Assembly (NCBI GenBank): GCA_029582265.1
Contig: CM055816.1
Coordinates: 24,329,825 to 24,393,824 of the forward strand
Length of the DNA stretch: 64,000 bases
Direction of reading: 5' to 3'
DNA from: Zoroaster sp. YZ-2022
Taxonomy: Eukaryota; Echinodermata; Asteroidea; Forcipulatida; Zoroasteridae
Part shown: in pieces, positions 13,001 to 22,249 of the stretch
Layout: every line of letters starts with the position of its first letter
Numbering within the stretch: the stretch's first letter is position 1
The notes under the pieces: model-generated
Told to the model about the DNA's origin: nothing
Database searches by the model: none
What the model saw: the letters and a program-made list of their open reading frames with translations, nothing else
Program-made: the position numbers and the translations under genes

Positions 13001-15472
13001 GGCTAACTTTTAGTAAACGCTATTTAGCTGGAACGGCACTGAACATGCGCAGTACACAATGTAACTGTTTTTTGGGACTTAAAAATTTTACCGTGACAAA
13101 TGTTAGTCTGGTTCCGCACCAACATTGTCATTGTGACTTCGTATTCACGAGATGGGATTCAGACCATTTACAATGTCGGACTTTATTTCCCTTTAAAAAA
13201 AAATCCTCGGGAGCCACAAATCAGAAAAAGAAAAGGTAGTACTGTCCATTTAAATGTAGGAGTAAATTTTTAATAATAAAAGAAGAATATTCTTATTTTT
13301 TGGGACGAAAAAAACCCTGAAAACATGATGAGGCTTGAACACGGACAGTTTTGGTTGTAAGCACCGTTGATATCAAAATTTTCAATAATCGATATATCGG
13401 AAATCCAATATCGAGTATATTCGATATATCGATTATCCCATGTAAATGTTAAAGACCATAAATTTAAAAAAAATAAAAAAATAAAAAATGGAAATGGAAC
13501 TGCATCCAATATGACAAACTATGCCTTCACAAATTTCCCGAAAGCGGCAGCATTTTTGAGCTACTAGTTTCCTGCAGGCTGTGAGAAAAGTCACAAGCTC
13601 TCTCTCCCATACAAGATTTCTGGCTACGTAACCGGCAGTCCCGGACATCACAGGGGAGCCTCCCTAGCAACAGTATTTCTAGGCAACCAAGTTGGAATGT
13701 GACATGCACCTGTGGCTCAATCACTCCAGTTGCGGTGGAAGGAACATCATATTCATGAAAGCATAAATGGTCCGTGATGAAAGCAACCAATGGCGTATTT
13801 ATTTGCCGGGAAGCGGCTCATTTCATTGGTTGAGATATCATCGCTATTCTTCGGCAAAGAACACTCAATTTTAATACCGGCGGTATGTCCTCAAAGTCCG
13901 GTGGCCTTTAGCTGAACCCGAAATAGATACTTTGTAACAAACAAGAGATGCATTGTATCAATTTGAACAATGCGGCTATCAATCATTCTCTGGAAAGGCT
14001 TTTTCAGAGCTGAGATTTTATTTGGGCATTTTTTTTTCAAAGACCAGGGAAAATGTTTACACGAAAAATGAGGGAAACTGAAATGACATGAAATTTCACC
14101 CCCGTTTTGTGTACATGCACATGGATATCCGATTCAGGCATCATTTCATAGGCGGATTTAGTGGGGGAGGTCACGCCTTTCTCCAAGCGTATTTTTAATT
14201 GCTCATGTTTTTATTTTAATCAATTACAGCGCCAACAGAACTTTTTCAAACCACAAAAAATAAACAAATCAATTCTCACGCCTTTCTCCAGAAAAAAATT
14301 GCTCATCATCTTTATTATTTTCATCAATTACAGTGCTGGGCGTTACCGGCGAGATAATGTAGGAAAATATATAAGGGACAACGGAACTTTCTCAAAGCCA
14401 AAAAAGGGCAGCTTCTTTTGAGGTTCTGCATTATATGGGAGACCGCGAATTCCAGCGAAAGCAGGTCTATCGCGCGCTGAACGTGGCGCAATACAATCTT
14501 TGGTTGACATCGATGTTTGGGAATCAAAAAAACATAACTGGGAATCGTCCAATCGCCGTCAAAATTGGTCAAGAGGTAGAAAACAAGTATAGAACAATTA
14601 TTTTTGTGGTTTGATAAGGTATTTTACTCAACTTTTGGTAAATCGTCGATGGTTTTGATGAGATGAGCAAGAGCGAACCCAAATTTTGAGATTTTTTTTT
14701 TGAAACTTCTAGATGCCGCATTCAGAAAATTCGAGAACGAGGTTGAAGTAGAAATGTGATCCACGTCTTCGAAAAAAAAGCTACTGGGTACGTCAAAAAG
14801 AACGGCCTCAGCGAAACGTAACAAAGCGCTATCTCCACGGTGTCTTCGCCACGGCGATTCAACCCGAGATTGAGGCCGCGGCCAAAAAGATTTGCGGCAA
14901 TGCGTGGGATACGCACATACCTATAAATAAAATAATAGCGTTTACTAAAAGTTAGTCGGTGCCGGCAAAATATCCACTGTCTTTAATTTTATTTTCTGAA
15001 GGGGTTTAGGCCTAATTCATTGGTTAGTGGTTGCAAAAAAAGTGGCAGTCACATGTGATATTTTTCTTTCCGGGGACGAATTTGTACCAGCAGGGGGAAA
15101 ATTTGTCCGGAAAAAATTGTAAGGGGTGACTTGATAGGCACTCATGATTGTTAATGTTAGTTTAAACTTGGAGGAAGGTGTTAAATGTGATCTATATTTA
15201 TAATTATATAGGCCTAGGCCTATATAAAATTGGCGTAGCATTACCCTGTCGTCAGTTGCTCCATCGTCTTCACCCGCTGCATTGTTAATTTTTACTTTTG
15301 CCCCTACACTGCCTACTATCTCCTCGCTAAATCTGTCAGATTTTCTCCTGTGATAGAAGTAAGCTCCAACAGCTGCACCAATTGCCAGTGGAGCCCCGAT
15401 AGCCAACGCAAGTTGCCATGATTTAGGCCAAGAACTACCGATCTCGGCGGTCGGCTTGCCACTGTCGGCCAT
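837..15472 (-). CDS. TOMM70: TOM70 mitochondrial import receptor gene, exons 1-6, 3' end outside window
   Basis: TOM70 is an outer mitochondrial membrane receptor: an N-terminal membrane anchor and a cytosolic TPR superhelix that docks Hsp70/Hsp90 and carrier-type precursors and passes them to the TOM pore. Six exons encode, in order, the anchor (WQLALAIGAPL followed by HRRK), a first TPR block (NKGNKYFKAGRYEQAI, DLSTFYQNRAAAHEQL), a second TPR (SRYVKALFRRSKAYE), the TOM70-specific helix AVCILENL plus LADKMLKELGKEKA, the linker QFIRSYFSSFSDD, and a further TPR (EALLLRATFYLLKGQ). Exon joins are phase-consistent: 0, 0, 1, 0, 2. The remaining C-terminal TPR exons must lie left of position 1. Identification rests on exon-by-exon resemblance to animal TOM70. 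Oddities: an in-frame TGA in exon 5 and heavy repeat load in every intron. Confidence 0.93.
1341..2019. mobile_element. TTAA-type MITE (CCCTCCTACTA termini) with a second MITE nested inside
   Basis: Left end TTAA/CCCTCCTACTA and right end TAGTAGGAGGG are inverted; the right TTAA has become TAAA. TTAA targets and CCC/GGG ends suggest piggyBac-mobilised MITEs. A partial duplication of the left third occurs at 1451-1521. Related copies are at 6932-7239 and 12361-12567. Confidence 0.75.
1526..1784. mobile_element. Nested TTAA MITE (CCAGT...ACTGG)
   Basis: A 259-bp insert inside the previous MITE, bounded by TTAACCAGT (1522-1530) and ACTGGTTAA (1780-1788). A perfect TTAA on both sides is the target duplication. 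Interior GC content is higher than in the host MITE. Confidence 0.75.
2220..2781. repeat. 68-bp satellite, about 8 copies
   Basis: Unit contains ACACTGCTATAACAAACATG and GCCTTGCCTCCCATTTGTAC. Copies differ mainly by a G/C swap (GGCTGTATCC or GGCTCTATCC), and the first copy has an extra internal 19-bp duplication. Intronic in TOMM70. Confidence 0.95.
2794..3002. mobile_element. MITE with long TIRs (TTAAAGGGACAGTATCGTCA), copy A
   Basis: Starts TTAAAGGGACAGTATCGTCA and ends TGATACTGTCCCTTTAA; arms of about 60 bases include GGGCATGGAAT / ATTCCATGCCC. The centre carries a second inverted pair, GTGACTGAAAATAAT / TTTTCAGTCAC. Related copies at 21725-21846 and 22704-22934. Confidence 0.85.
3667..3785 (-). 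CDS. TOMM70: TOMM70 exon 5, with an in-frame TGA
   Basis: 39 codons plus two bases. Acceptor TTGTACATCTAG; strong donor GTAAGG. It encodes PSGQFIRSYFSSFSDDGIS, the conserved TOM70 linker, then an acidic stretch (GYEEDG). In the only frame that fits exons 4 and 6, codon TGA occurs at 3678-3680. A second possible donor (AG/GTGATC) also lies after this TGA, so alternative splicing there would not remove it. It may be a null allele, a sequence error, or a sign that the real donor is non-canonical. Confidence 0.75.
4051..4196 (+). mobile_element. Short MITE-like dispersed repeat, copy 2
   Basis: Same family as 639-768: begins TTAGCCAGGATTTAGAAATA and ends near CCCCTATGGTTAAC. About 30 bases longer than copy 1 in the middle. 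Confidence 0.6.
4197..5094. other. Intron sequence, nothing recognised
   Basis: TOMM70 intron 4. AT-rich with short A runs; no exon-like ORF with homology and no repeat family shared with the rest of the window. It ends in a TA microsatellite next to the SINE. Confidence 0.6.
5095..5342 (+). mobile_element. tRNA-headed SINE, full copy
   Basis: After a TA microsatellite comes GGAACCCGCTGCTATATAGG, then a tRNA-like segment (5149-5218) with a B box GGTTCGAATCC and an acceptor-like pairing of GCTCGG with CCGAGT. A family-specific body follows (CACACGTCGGTGTAGGGC, ATCTCCCGACGCAAGAATTT). Nearly identical to 16170-16417. No poly-A tail; the 3' end runs into TA-rich DNA. Confidence 0.88.
5343..6390. 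other. Intron sequence, nothing recognised
   Basis: TOMM70 intron 4 continued. AT-rich, no convincing coding potential. One short inverted pair, AATTTCTGTC...GACAGAAATT, lies near 6057-6085. Confidence 0.6.
6391..6552. repeat. 58-bp tandem repeat, 2.8 copies, overlapping a splice donor
   Basis: Copies start at 6391, 6449 and 6508 with GTAAGTGCATATGAAGTCTG followed by GTACCTTGTATC. The last copy runs into TOMM70 exon 4, so the other two duplicate the exon's last bases and its GTACCA donor downstream in the intron. Confidence 0.9.
6535..6644 (-). CDS. TOMM70: TOMM70 exon 4
   Basis: Two bases completing an Asp codon, then 36 codons ending in phase 0. Acceptor CTTTTGTTTCAG; donor AAG/GTACCA. 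It encodes TAVCILENL and MLADKMLKELGKEKAAQRYK, matching the segment after the clamp TPRs in TOM70. The last ~18 bases and the donor are repeated twice more just downstream in the 58-bp tandem repeat. Confidence 0.92.
6932..7239. mobile_element. TTAA-type MITE (CCTTCCTACTA...TAGTAGGAGGG)
   Basis: Complete 308-bp copy with TTAA at 6928-6931 and 7240-7243 and inverted ends. Interior phrases CAAGGTATATCTGGTGCACT and GGTCAAAATGACAGTAAAAA match the other two copies. Confidence 0.85.
7328..8546. repeat. 27-bp minisatellite in TOMM70 intron 3, first block
   Basis: Plus-strand unit ACAGACAAGACAGGTGTCTT + ACCATTC. On the gene's own (minus) strand each unit reads GAATG/GTAAGACACC, a good 5' splice-site match. 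Since 27 is a multiple of 3, long ORFs with 9-residue repeats appear in several frames on both strands; these are artefacts. Variants (GGTTTC, CATAGAC, CCAATC) are spread in patterns that show block duplication. Confidence 0.97.
8547..8695. mobile_element. ~149-bp MITE inside the minisatellite
   Basis: Interrupts the array with long inverted ends: CGATTTCACAAAGCACTAAG on the left and CTTAGCTCTTTGTGAAATCG on the right (about 34 bases, few mismatches). The satellite resumes with AGGTGTC, so AGG appears on both sides and may be a 3-bp target duplication. Superfamily not resolved. Confidence 0.8.
8696..10140. repeat. 27-bp minisatellite in TOMM70 intron 3, second block
   Basis: Continues the same unit up to the donor of exon 3 at 10145. 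The stretch about 9088-9600 repeats the variant order of about 7434-7930 (including the CACGACAGG and CCAATC variants), showing a ~1.65-kb block duplication. Both blocks total about 98 units. Confidence 0.97.
10146..10272 (-). CDS. TOMM70: TOMM70 exon 3 (TPR)
   Basis: 42 codons plus one base (phase 1 exit). Acceptor CTCATAG; donor GAAG/GTAAGA. It encodes VVSDCSKALELNSRYVKALF and RRSKAYENMD, the next clamp TPR. Its donor is also the first unit of the 27-bp minisatellite that fills the next intron: the bases after the splice site are a slightly diverged copy of the satellite unit. Confidence 0.92.
10353..10522. repeat. 21-bp AT-rich minisatellite, about 8 copies
   Basis: Unit TTGATTAGCAATATTTGAAT + T, in TOMM70 intron 2. 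Confidence 0.95.
10823..11020 (-). mobile_element. SINE copy, internally deleted
   Basis: Reverse orientation of the SINE at 5095-5342: TTCTTGCGTCGGGTGATAAT, TTTTGCCCTACACTGATGTA, then GACTCGGGTGGGATTTGAAC (degenerate B box). The A-box half of the tRNA head is missing; it joins directly to the 5' part (GGCCGTCTAGAATCCTACAT). A further 3'-end scrap follows at 11021-11090. Confidence 0.8.
11115..11288 (-). CDS. TOMM70: TOMM70 exon 2 (first TPR pair)
   Basis: 58 codons, phase 0 at both ends, between a polypyrimidine acceptor (TTTCTCTTGCAG) and a GTAAGA donor. It encodes NKGNKYFKAGRYEQAIACY and DLSTFYQNRAAAHEQL, the clamp-type TPR that in TOM70 holds the EEVD tail of Hsp70/Hsp90. The asparagine and basic residues expected in a carboxylate clamp are present. 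Confidence 0.93.
11470..11695 (+). mobile_element. SINE-like 3' domain with (ATT)n tail
   Basis: Contains AATGCGCCTTGAGCACCACT and GGTGGATACGTGCGCTATAT, a 3' domain common to many animal SINEs, followed by ATTATTATTATA. A promoter head was not clearly found upstream. The (AAT)n segment at 18057-18135 has a similar GCGCCGG/GGCGCAG phrase. Confidence 0.5.
12361..12567. mobile_element. TTAA-type MITE, 3'-truncated third copy
   Basis: Begins TTAACCCTTCTGTGACTGCA and follows the 1341/6932 family to about ACCAGTCAAAAAT, then stops; no matching right terminus. Confidence 0.7.
12752..13026 (+). repeat. Left arm of a large inverted repeat in TOMM70 intron 1
   Basis: Contains TTTTTTGCAACCACTAACCA, CCCCTTCAGAAAATAAAA, GTGGATATTTTGCCGGCACC and ACTTTTAGTAAACGCTATT; each phrase recurs inverted at 14934-15051. 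The left arm has about 150 extra bases. Confidence 0.8.
13027..14933. other. 1.9-kb interior between inverted arms, no gene recognised
   Basis: Contains a TATCGATATATCG cluster near 13378-13440 and scattered short ORFs without recognisable motifs. A few pieces (TTTATTTCCCTTTAAAAAAA) echo the left arm. It could be a decayed DNA transposon with long TIRs. Confidence 0.5.
14934..15051 (-). repeat. Right arm of the intron 1 inverted repeat
   Basis: AATAGCGTTTACTAAAAGTT, CGGTGCCGGCAAAATATCCA, TTTATTTTCTGAAGGGG and TTGGTTAGTGGTTGCAAAAA are the inverse of the left arm. It ends about 190 bases from the exon 1 donor. Confidence 0.8.
15245..15472 (-). CDS. TOMM70: TOMM70 exon 1 (membrane anchor)
   Basis: 76 codons, ending in phase 0 at a GTAATG donor. 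The start is taken at the ATG in AAGATGG (15470-15472), which fits initiation context better than the in-frame ATG five codons upstream. Residues about 19-41 form one transmembrane helix, followed by basic HRRK, the N-in/C-out signal-anchor layout of TOM70. The rest is a short polar, acidic linker (EDDGATDD) to the TPR domain. A CACGTG E-box lies about 40 bases upstream of the ATG; no TATA box was seen. Confidence 0.9.
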
Positions 15473-16053
15473 CTTGAAACCTTGCACGTTAAGTCAACCT
15501 CGTCCGTAGCATGCACGTGTGTGTGTTTTGGTAACATGATTGTATGGATATAATAAGGTTGTATCGCACATCAATGAGGACGAGGTTGAGGAGCTGATTA
15601 TTAATTTCACGTGGTTTGATATTCAATATGCATGAAGATTATTTTCAAGTCCTAAAACACCATCGATTGGAATCGATTCTCACTCCTTCATGACACGCAA
15701 ACCTGAACCAAACTGAATGATGCAATGTTCGAATCCAGTAGGCGTATTTTTTTGCAGGACGAATTATGAACGTGGCCAATTTCTATGAAATTCCCAATTT
15801 TATAAACTTGTTTTTTCAAAAATTGCTCACCGTGGGTTTGTCCTGGGAAAAAACGCATCCATGAGGAGTGGGGGGGGGGGGGTGGGAGCGGGGAGGGAAC
15901 ATTAAATTTCTTCCTATTTGTGTGTAGACTACATAAACGTGTTTAGGAATAGGAATGTGTCATGTGCCATCCTCTGTGCCATCCTCTGTACATGTTACTA
16001 AAGAGAAAAGATCCTCTATGATGTTACACGTGTTTAGCATTTTGACACCTGAG
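15473..16053. other. TOMM70 5' flank, no further gene
   Basis: Probable 5' UTR and promoter side of TOMM70 next to exon 1 (GCATGCACGTGTGTGTG at about 15509-15525). The rest has a 13-base G run near 15870 and no coding signal. Confidence 0.45.
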
Positions 16054-16141
16054 CGTGCAGTGCTATACACACGTCGGTGTATAGGGCAAAATTAAATCAA
16101 TTGTATATAATTATCTCCCGACGCTAGAATTTCACCAATCT
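16054..16141 (+). mobile_element. SINE 3'-end fragment
   Basis: TATACACACGTCGGTGTA...CTCCCGACGCTAGAATTTCA, the 3' body of the same SINE family, next to the TA/TG microsatellite that precedes the full copy. Confidence 0.8.
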
Positions 16142-16169
16142 ATATATATATATATATATGTGTGTGTGT

Positions 16170-16417
16170 CGCGGAACCCGCTGCTATATAGGATTCTGGC
16201 CGGCCAATCGTCATCGGGCAAGCTCGGTGGTCGAGAGGTTAAGACGTCTGCACTAGTAAGCAGGAGGTCGTGGTTTCGAATCCCGCCCGAGTCGCCTGTG
16301 TAGTTTTTTCACAGACACTCCAAAAGCACTGAGCATGCAGTGCTATACACACGTCGGTGTAGGGCAAAATTAAATCAATTGTTTATCTCCCGACGCAAGA
16401 ATTTCACCAATCTATAT
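16170..16417 (+). mobile_element. tRNA-headed SINE, full copy
   Basis: Same structure as 5095-5342, differing at only a few positions (GGTTTCGAATCC in the B box region, GAGAGGTTAAG in the A box region). Preceded by a TA/TG microsatellite. Confidence 0.88.
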
Positions 16418-17338
16418 ATTTTTGACACCTGTTCATATATGATATTTAGCATTCAAACACACATCAAAGAAAAGCACAATCTCAACGTGTTTTAGGCTCA
16501 ACATGTGAATACAATCTAAGTGTTTAGAAATGTTGTTAAATTCTAAACACCATGTTTACATTGTATGTGTATGCAGACCGACCCTCATCTAGTCTCGTGC
16601 TAGATCCGTCCGGTCTGAAACAGGCCGGAACGCATGGATGATCACTGGCGCCTCGGGGACGGGGAAAGGTTTCCAAAGTTCCCCCTCCCCCCCACCAAAA
16701 AAAAGAATAATACAAATAACAAATAAATAAATGAATCGTCGTTGGTGCGTTGGGAAGTTAAAAACTTACTCACACAACTGCATCGTGAGCTACAATACTT
16801 TGCAACTTTTTTCCTGAAAACGCTGATATTGCATTAGAGAATCCAATAATAATTATTATTGTTGTTGGTTTATTTCAATGAAAAAACATGGCGGCCGTAG
16901 AGTCGAATTTCGTTTAAATTTAGGCCTACAAAGTTAAGACAACATAAATATTTAAAAACCACTGTAGAAAATAAATAATATAATAAATAAATAAATTCTT
17001 TACAAGTTAAATTCTTTTAAACTAATTATAATTAAAATTAAAAAGTTACAAATTAAACAAATTCTCCAGCATCCTCCGGAAACATTGGTTCCCCTGTGAT
17101 CCGCCCGTTGATCGATTCTGTCCCTCAAGATACACATGCAGTGTGATCGCTAAAGAAGGTCACATGGTTTAAAGGGGGCACTGCCAAGAAGGGCCCTACC
17201 CTCTTTGACCCCCTAACTCCCCTATTATGCCAACTTAATGCTCTAGCCAGGTATTGCCACCTGCCTCTCTTAGGCCAAAACAAGTCTCTGGTATGGTGTT
17301 CTAAAACGGCCACATGCACATTGCAAGAAGAGTGTGTA
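16418..17338. other. Intergenic, nothing recognised
   Basis: Mixed-composition DNA with an AT-rich stretch at 16930-17060. No exon or repeat family identified. Confidence 0.5.
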
Positions 17339-17511
17339 AGCGTCGCATTAGGATTCACGCGTCGAACTAGAAGTGTTGTCGCGTCGCATTAGAAGTGTGT
17401 CGCGTCGCACTAGAAGTGTTGTCGCGTCGCACTAGAAGTGTTGTCGCGTCGCACTAAAAGTGTTGTCGCGTCGCACTAGAAGTGTTGTCGCGTCGCACTA
17501 GAAGTGTTCAC
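17339..17511. repeat. 22-bp CpG-rich minisatellite, about 7 copies
   Basis: Unit GTCGCGTCGCACTAGAAGTG + TT, with an early degenerate copy (GCGTCGAACTAG). Every unit has CpG dinucleotides in an AT-rich neighbourhood. Confidence 0.93.
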
Positions 17512-19414
17512 CATTGCAGTTTTTCTCGTATGAAGAGCCGTATGTGACTAAATTTTGACTAATTAATATAAGACTAAAATAAATGTAAATCCATGTATTT
17601 ACTAGAAAAACCAATTATACAAAAGCGGCAACCAGACTGGTCGGCAGCTAGCATGCATACGGTACTAAACATGAGTTTTGGGATTTATATTCCTTTAAAA
17701 AAGTCCTTCACAGCCCATACTTTATTGTTTTACGGAAAGGTTTTGTTTCTGAATTAGTGTTGTAGTTAACAAAACATGTTGCTAATCCTGTTACAAATAT
17801 TTACAACCTAAACCTAGTCTCGATCCCAACTACCTACTTGGAAGGTGAGCATTCTAAACCACAAGACTACCATGCCACTTGAATTTGGCAGTGAATTAAG
17901 TACAGAAGAACCTTTGTAAAATTGTATTTATAAAATAATATAAATTATTTAATGCAAACAATATTGCTCAGGCCTACAGGGTTCACTCGTCCCCACCGCC
18001 CAGGTCCGTAGCGAGCAGGGGCAGGGGGTATGGTGTGCGACACCCCAATAATTGTTCTCAATAATAATAATAATAATAATGAACATTTGTAATGCGCCGG
18101 TATCCGTCAAAAGAGACGCTCATGGCGCAGTGACACATCAGTGTAAACAAGAAAACAAAATACATGGTAAGAACAATGCAATATGAAATTACAAGGAACG
18201 ATGGTTGTAAAAAAAGAAAAAGGCCGACTGGCCCTGGTCAGAATATGCTAGGCAAATACGATATTCTGACAAAAAGGAAAAACCCTGCATACACAACCAT
18301 GTAAACAAGGTTGATTAGCAAAAAATGTAAACACCGTAGCGATACTCTTCACATATTAAACAAAAACAAAAGGTATAAATACATCATCATAAAAGTCAAT
18401 AGTTAAACATAAGTAAATTATACATCAATTTTCAGTCGGCAAATCAAAGGTACTAGCACAAGAGTTGGTCCATAATAAATTTTCAGTCAGCAACGTTTGT
18501 ATGTTTTATATACTGATGCCTACTTTCACAACAAACTATTTTAAAGCAGAACCATACCCTAAATTCATGGTCACACAATAATGTAATTATATGGGGGTGG
18601 CTAGATGAAAGATAATTAAAAGCAAAAAGGACACAAACGAATTGTACAAGCTAGATGATTTTATTTTTATATAAATTTGTTTAAAGCATCAACCATTATA
18701 TACCGTTAATTAAAGGAATGTTTATTATGTACATGTACAACACTGTCCAAAATATGTCCCACAAGTTGCATTTTGAGATAATCAAATTTGTCACACAACT
18801 AACTGTATTAACTGTAGGCAGGAACACATTTAAAGTTCATGAGACAATTTATTTCACATAATAAACAACCTGAATGTATTTTCACTATTGCTGAAGCTTT
18901 CATATAGGCTGGAGTTATGCATCAACAAATGCATTATCCTAACAGAAAAGAAATATATTTTACTACAGAAAAGACTTTCTTACAGTTCATGAGTTCAAAG
19001 CTAAAATTAAGTCTTAATTGTTAACTTGGAGATCCTGGTAATTTTTTTTTTTTATCTGTTTTTTTCTGAAACATGTGAGTAGACTTTCACGGGTCAGTAA
19101 ATCTGACCGAGTTCCAATGACCAGTTGTAACAGTTGTACTTAAAGAATTGCCAATCATGAAAAATTGTTTTGACATTTGACATTTGTTTTTGTTACTTTC
19201 CTTCTGTTTCTCAGATTTATATTGGATGTTACGAACTTAGATTAGTGACTGGATTATTTTAATTTAATTATTGTTTAATTCTTATTATTTTACTTTATTG
19301 CATTTCACACTTTTGTATTGTTAGATGAGTTTGCTTACACTTTTATTATTACTGTTTGGACTGATAAAGATAATATTAGTCTGTCATAAAAAAAACTTCA
19401 AATTTAATAATTAT
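17512..19414. other. Intergenic, nothing coding
   Basis: AT-rich. Holds (AAT)n at about 18058-18081 followed by a SINE-like GCGCCGGTATCCGTC phrase. No gene seen. Confidence 0.5.
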
Positions 19415-19588
19415 TCGGTAGTTTTATTGTCATTTTATGTGAGATAATAACCGTTACAAGCACAACAATACCGAACAAAAACCGCTTCAAATTCAATAGT
19501 CTGTTCTCAGTAAGAGCTGAAACCTCTCATATAATACGAGCAGACAGCGGGTGGAAAAACGTAATGAAACACTAAATTGGCCTGTCAT
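19415..19588. repeat. Dispersed repeat copy 1
   Basis: GGTAGTTTTATTGTCATTTT...CCGTTACAAGCACAACAATA...GTAAGAGCTGAAACCTCTCA...ACACTAAATTGGCCTGTCAT. A partial copy follows at 19648-19725. Other copies at 20562-20760, 20805-20960 and 22525-22685. No termini or ORF seen. Confidence 0.8.
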
Positions 19589-19973
19589 CAAGGCTTCGAA
19601 TTTATTGATTTCATATCTCTCGTTGACAAATGATTGATATAATATTCGGTAGTTTTATTGTCGTTTTTTTTATTATAGATAATTACCGTTACAAGCACAA
19701 CAATACCAAACAAAAAGAGGCCCTCTATGATCACAAAATGTATAACACAAATACAAAACAGATTCGATTTTTGTCCTTACACCGACGTATGAAGCACTAA
19801 TACTCAATACTCAATGACAAATACAATAAAATTGAATTAAACTTATCTTTAAACTAACAACATAATTAATTATTTAATTATTTAAACAGACCCCAGGAGA
19901 TTGAACTCGCTAAGAAGTCCATGTCATGGATGACAATCATACTCAAACATTCCACACCTACCAATATACACTC

Positions 19974-20008
<35 letters not shown>

Positions 20009-20010
20009 CG
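19974..20010. repeat. (CAA)n microsatellite
   Basis: About eleven tandem CAA triplets ending in CGAGAAA; the poly-Asn ORF across it is not a gene. Confidence 0.95.
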
Positions 20011-20284
20011 AGAAAATAAACAAATTAAAAATCCTACATATTTCAATTGGGAATGTCAGTCTGGGCATGGAGTGGTTCCAGGGGAGTCGGGAGAGGTCCA
20101 TAGTCGTGTAGGGGTACTAGGTTAGCTAGGGGTCCTACTTATACCATCCCTCTCGTCGTCTCTAGAAATCACCGCCACTTTTAAACCTTACCCCCTCATC
20201 AGACACCACATAAAATTACAAATGCATTTGCTTATGGCTTCATGAAAACTAATACTAAGTATCATTGGCAGATCGGGGGAGCCA

Positions 20285-20760
20285 GGGGGAAGATTAGCGG
20301 ATAAAGGAGGCAGGCAAAGAGGACAAGTGCCCATTCATCACCTTGCAATAAATTTACCCTATAATTTATAAACGTGGACCTCTTTTAGGCAGTTTCACCC
20401 CTTTTTGTTGTATGATGTCTCATTTTCATTTCAGCTGCCCTGAATTCATCCCTGCTTATAAAAGGTGTCTGTACTGTTTGGACTGTTAAAGATAATATTA
20501 GTCTGTCATCAAAAAACAAATTGATTTGATATCTCTCGTTGACAAATGATTTATATAATATTCAGTAGTTTTATTGTCATTTTGTTTGAGCTAATTAACC
20601 GTTACAAGCACAGCAATTAATACAGAACAAAAAAACGCTTAAAATTCAATAGTCTGTTCTCAGTAAGAGCTGAAACCTCTCATTATAATACGAGCCGACA
20701 ACGGGCGGAAAAAACGTCATGAAACACTAAATTGGCCTGTCATCAAAAAGACTTCAAATT
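20285..20760. repeat. Longer dispersed repeat, copy 2 (with 5' extension)
   Basis: From AAGATTAGCGGATAAAGGAG through GTGGACCTCTTTTAGGCAGT and GGTGTCTGTACTGTTTGGAC into the unit described at 19415. The whole stretch is duplicated at 22250-22690. Confidence 0.8.
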
Positions 20761-20804
20761 TATTGATTTCATATTTCTCGTTGACAAATGATTAATATTA
20801 TATT

Positions 20805-20960
20805 TAGTAATTTTATTGTCATTTTGTTTAAGATAATTACCGTTACAAGCACAACAATACCGAACAAAACCGCTTAAAATTCAATAGTTTGTTCTCAGTA
20901 ATAGCTGAAACCTAGCCTCATATATTATTTTACAAGCCGACTGCGGGTGTAAACACTTAA
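20805..20960. repeat. Dispersed repeat copy 3
   Basis: TAATTTTATTGTCATTTTGT...CCGTTACAAGCACAACAATA...GCTGAAACCTAGCCTCATAT; same unit as 19415-19588, shifted about 243 bases from copy 2. Confidence 0.75.
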
Positions 20961-21724
20961 TGAGCCATTTCAAGTCCAAAGACCCTTGACTTATAATTTA
21001 ATAATTGAATGTTATTGAAATTCAAATTCAACACGCGATTGCAATTGCGTCTCAAACCATTGGCGGATCGAGAAGGGGGCGGGGTCAAGGGGGGCAGTTT
21101 ATAATCATCATAATATGTAATTTAACGACTTTTTAAAATGCGTGACGAGTGTCTATTTTCAAAATTTTGAATTGGGGCACCTGGGGGCACAGACCTCGGC
21201 TAAGGGGAGGGGGGGGGCACGTGGCCCCGTGCCCCCCGTTCCCCCGGTACGCCACTGAGTTTAGATGTCAATGTAATGCGATAAACTCAAAGAAAACTGA
21301 CCCCTAAATCTTGGCTTTAAGTTCCAAAACACAAACCCAAAACAAATATTTCCTAAGAAAGTTTGCTTTCCAAAGACGTATTTTCTGCGTTAATTCATAT
21401 TTCGTTGGTGTACAACGGTTGTTTTATGTTGCTGTTTAGCTTTAATTATTGTACTGCGTGTAATAGCTTGGGATCTTTTGAGGCTTGGTCTGGTAGCAAT
21501 CATCAAACAGTCGTAACAGTGTTTTATTGGACGAGGCTGAGCATATAACCTTTTTACAACAATAATTGCTTAAAAATTACTATGAAGCTACCGTTTCACC
21601 AAGTCTATCATATTTGTTTGGAATTTTCGTATATTTTCGTAACAAGAAAACATATGAATTAGTCCCTCCAGTCGGTACCGAAAAATTAGCTGGCTCATGG
21701 ACAAATATCCACACATCGTGGATA

Positions 21725-21846
21725 TTTAAATGGACAATATCGTCACGATCTGAACAGAATTTCAACAGGGCTTGGAATCGGTGTCCTAGTTTAAGATGAA
21801 TACTCCGATTCCATGCCCTATTGATCGTGACAATATTGTCCCCTTA
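21725..21846. mobile_element. MITE of the AAAGGGACAGTATCGTCA family, copy B (short)
   Basis: TTTAAATGGACAATATCGTC...GGAATCGGTGTCCTAG...CTCCGATTCCATGCCC...GACAATATTGTCCCC. Lacks the central GTGACTGAAAAT segment of copies A and C. Confidence 0.7.
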
Positions 21847-21922
21847 TGAACATAAGGTTATGAACATTTGCCGAATTTCTGCGGCCTCATTTAGCTCAAA
21901 TACTTTATGTATGGGAAATTTG

Positions 21923-22102
21923 GTCTGGTTCCAATAATCGCGTATATACATGTACTGGGTATTTCGCTGGTTTTGAAGCCAACCTACGACCACAAATCGG
22001 ATACCTTTTTTTGCTCTGGTTCCAATAACCTCGTATATACATGTACCGGGTATTTCGCTGGTTTTGAAGCCAACCTACGACCACAAACCGGATACCTTTT
22101 AT
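21923..22102. repeat. ~94-bp tandem duplication
   Basis: CTGGTTCCAATAA...GGTATTTCGCTGGTTTTGAA...CCAACCTACGACCACAAA occurs twice in a row with few changes. An (AACCA)n run lies shortly after (22220-22244). Confidence 0.85.
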
Positions 22103-22249
22103 GGCCTTATACTACGATCACGATCATAATAATATATGTGCAAATCAAGATTTACTATCGCTTCGTGCATATCGTAGCCCTCTAGCTGTCAAGATGCCTC
22201 TATGATAACACAAATTACAAAACCAAACCAAACCAAACCAAACCAAGGG

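Noticed and set aside
19926..20111. Poly-asparagine ORF
   Set aside because: Crosses a (CAA)n microsatellite; no gene structure around it.
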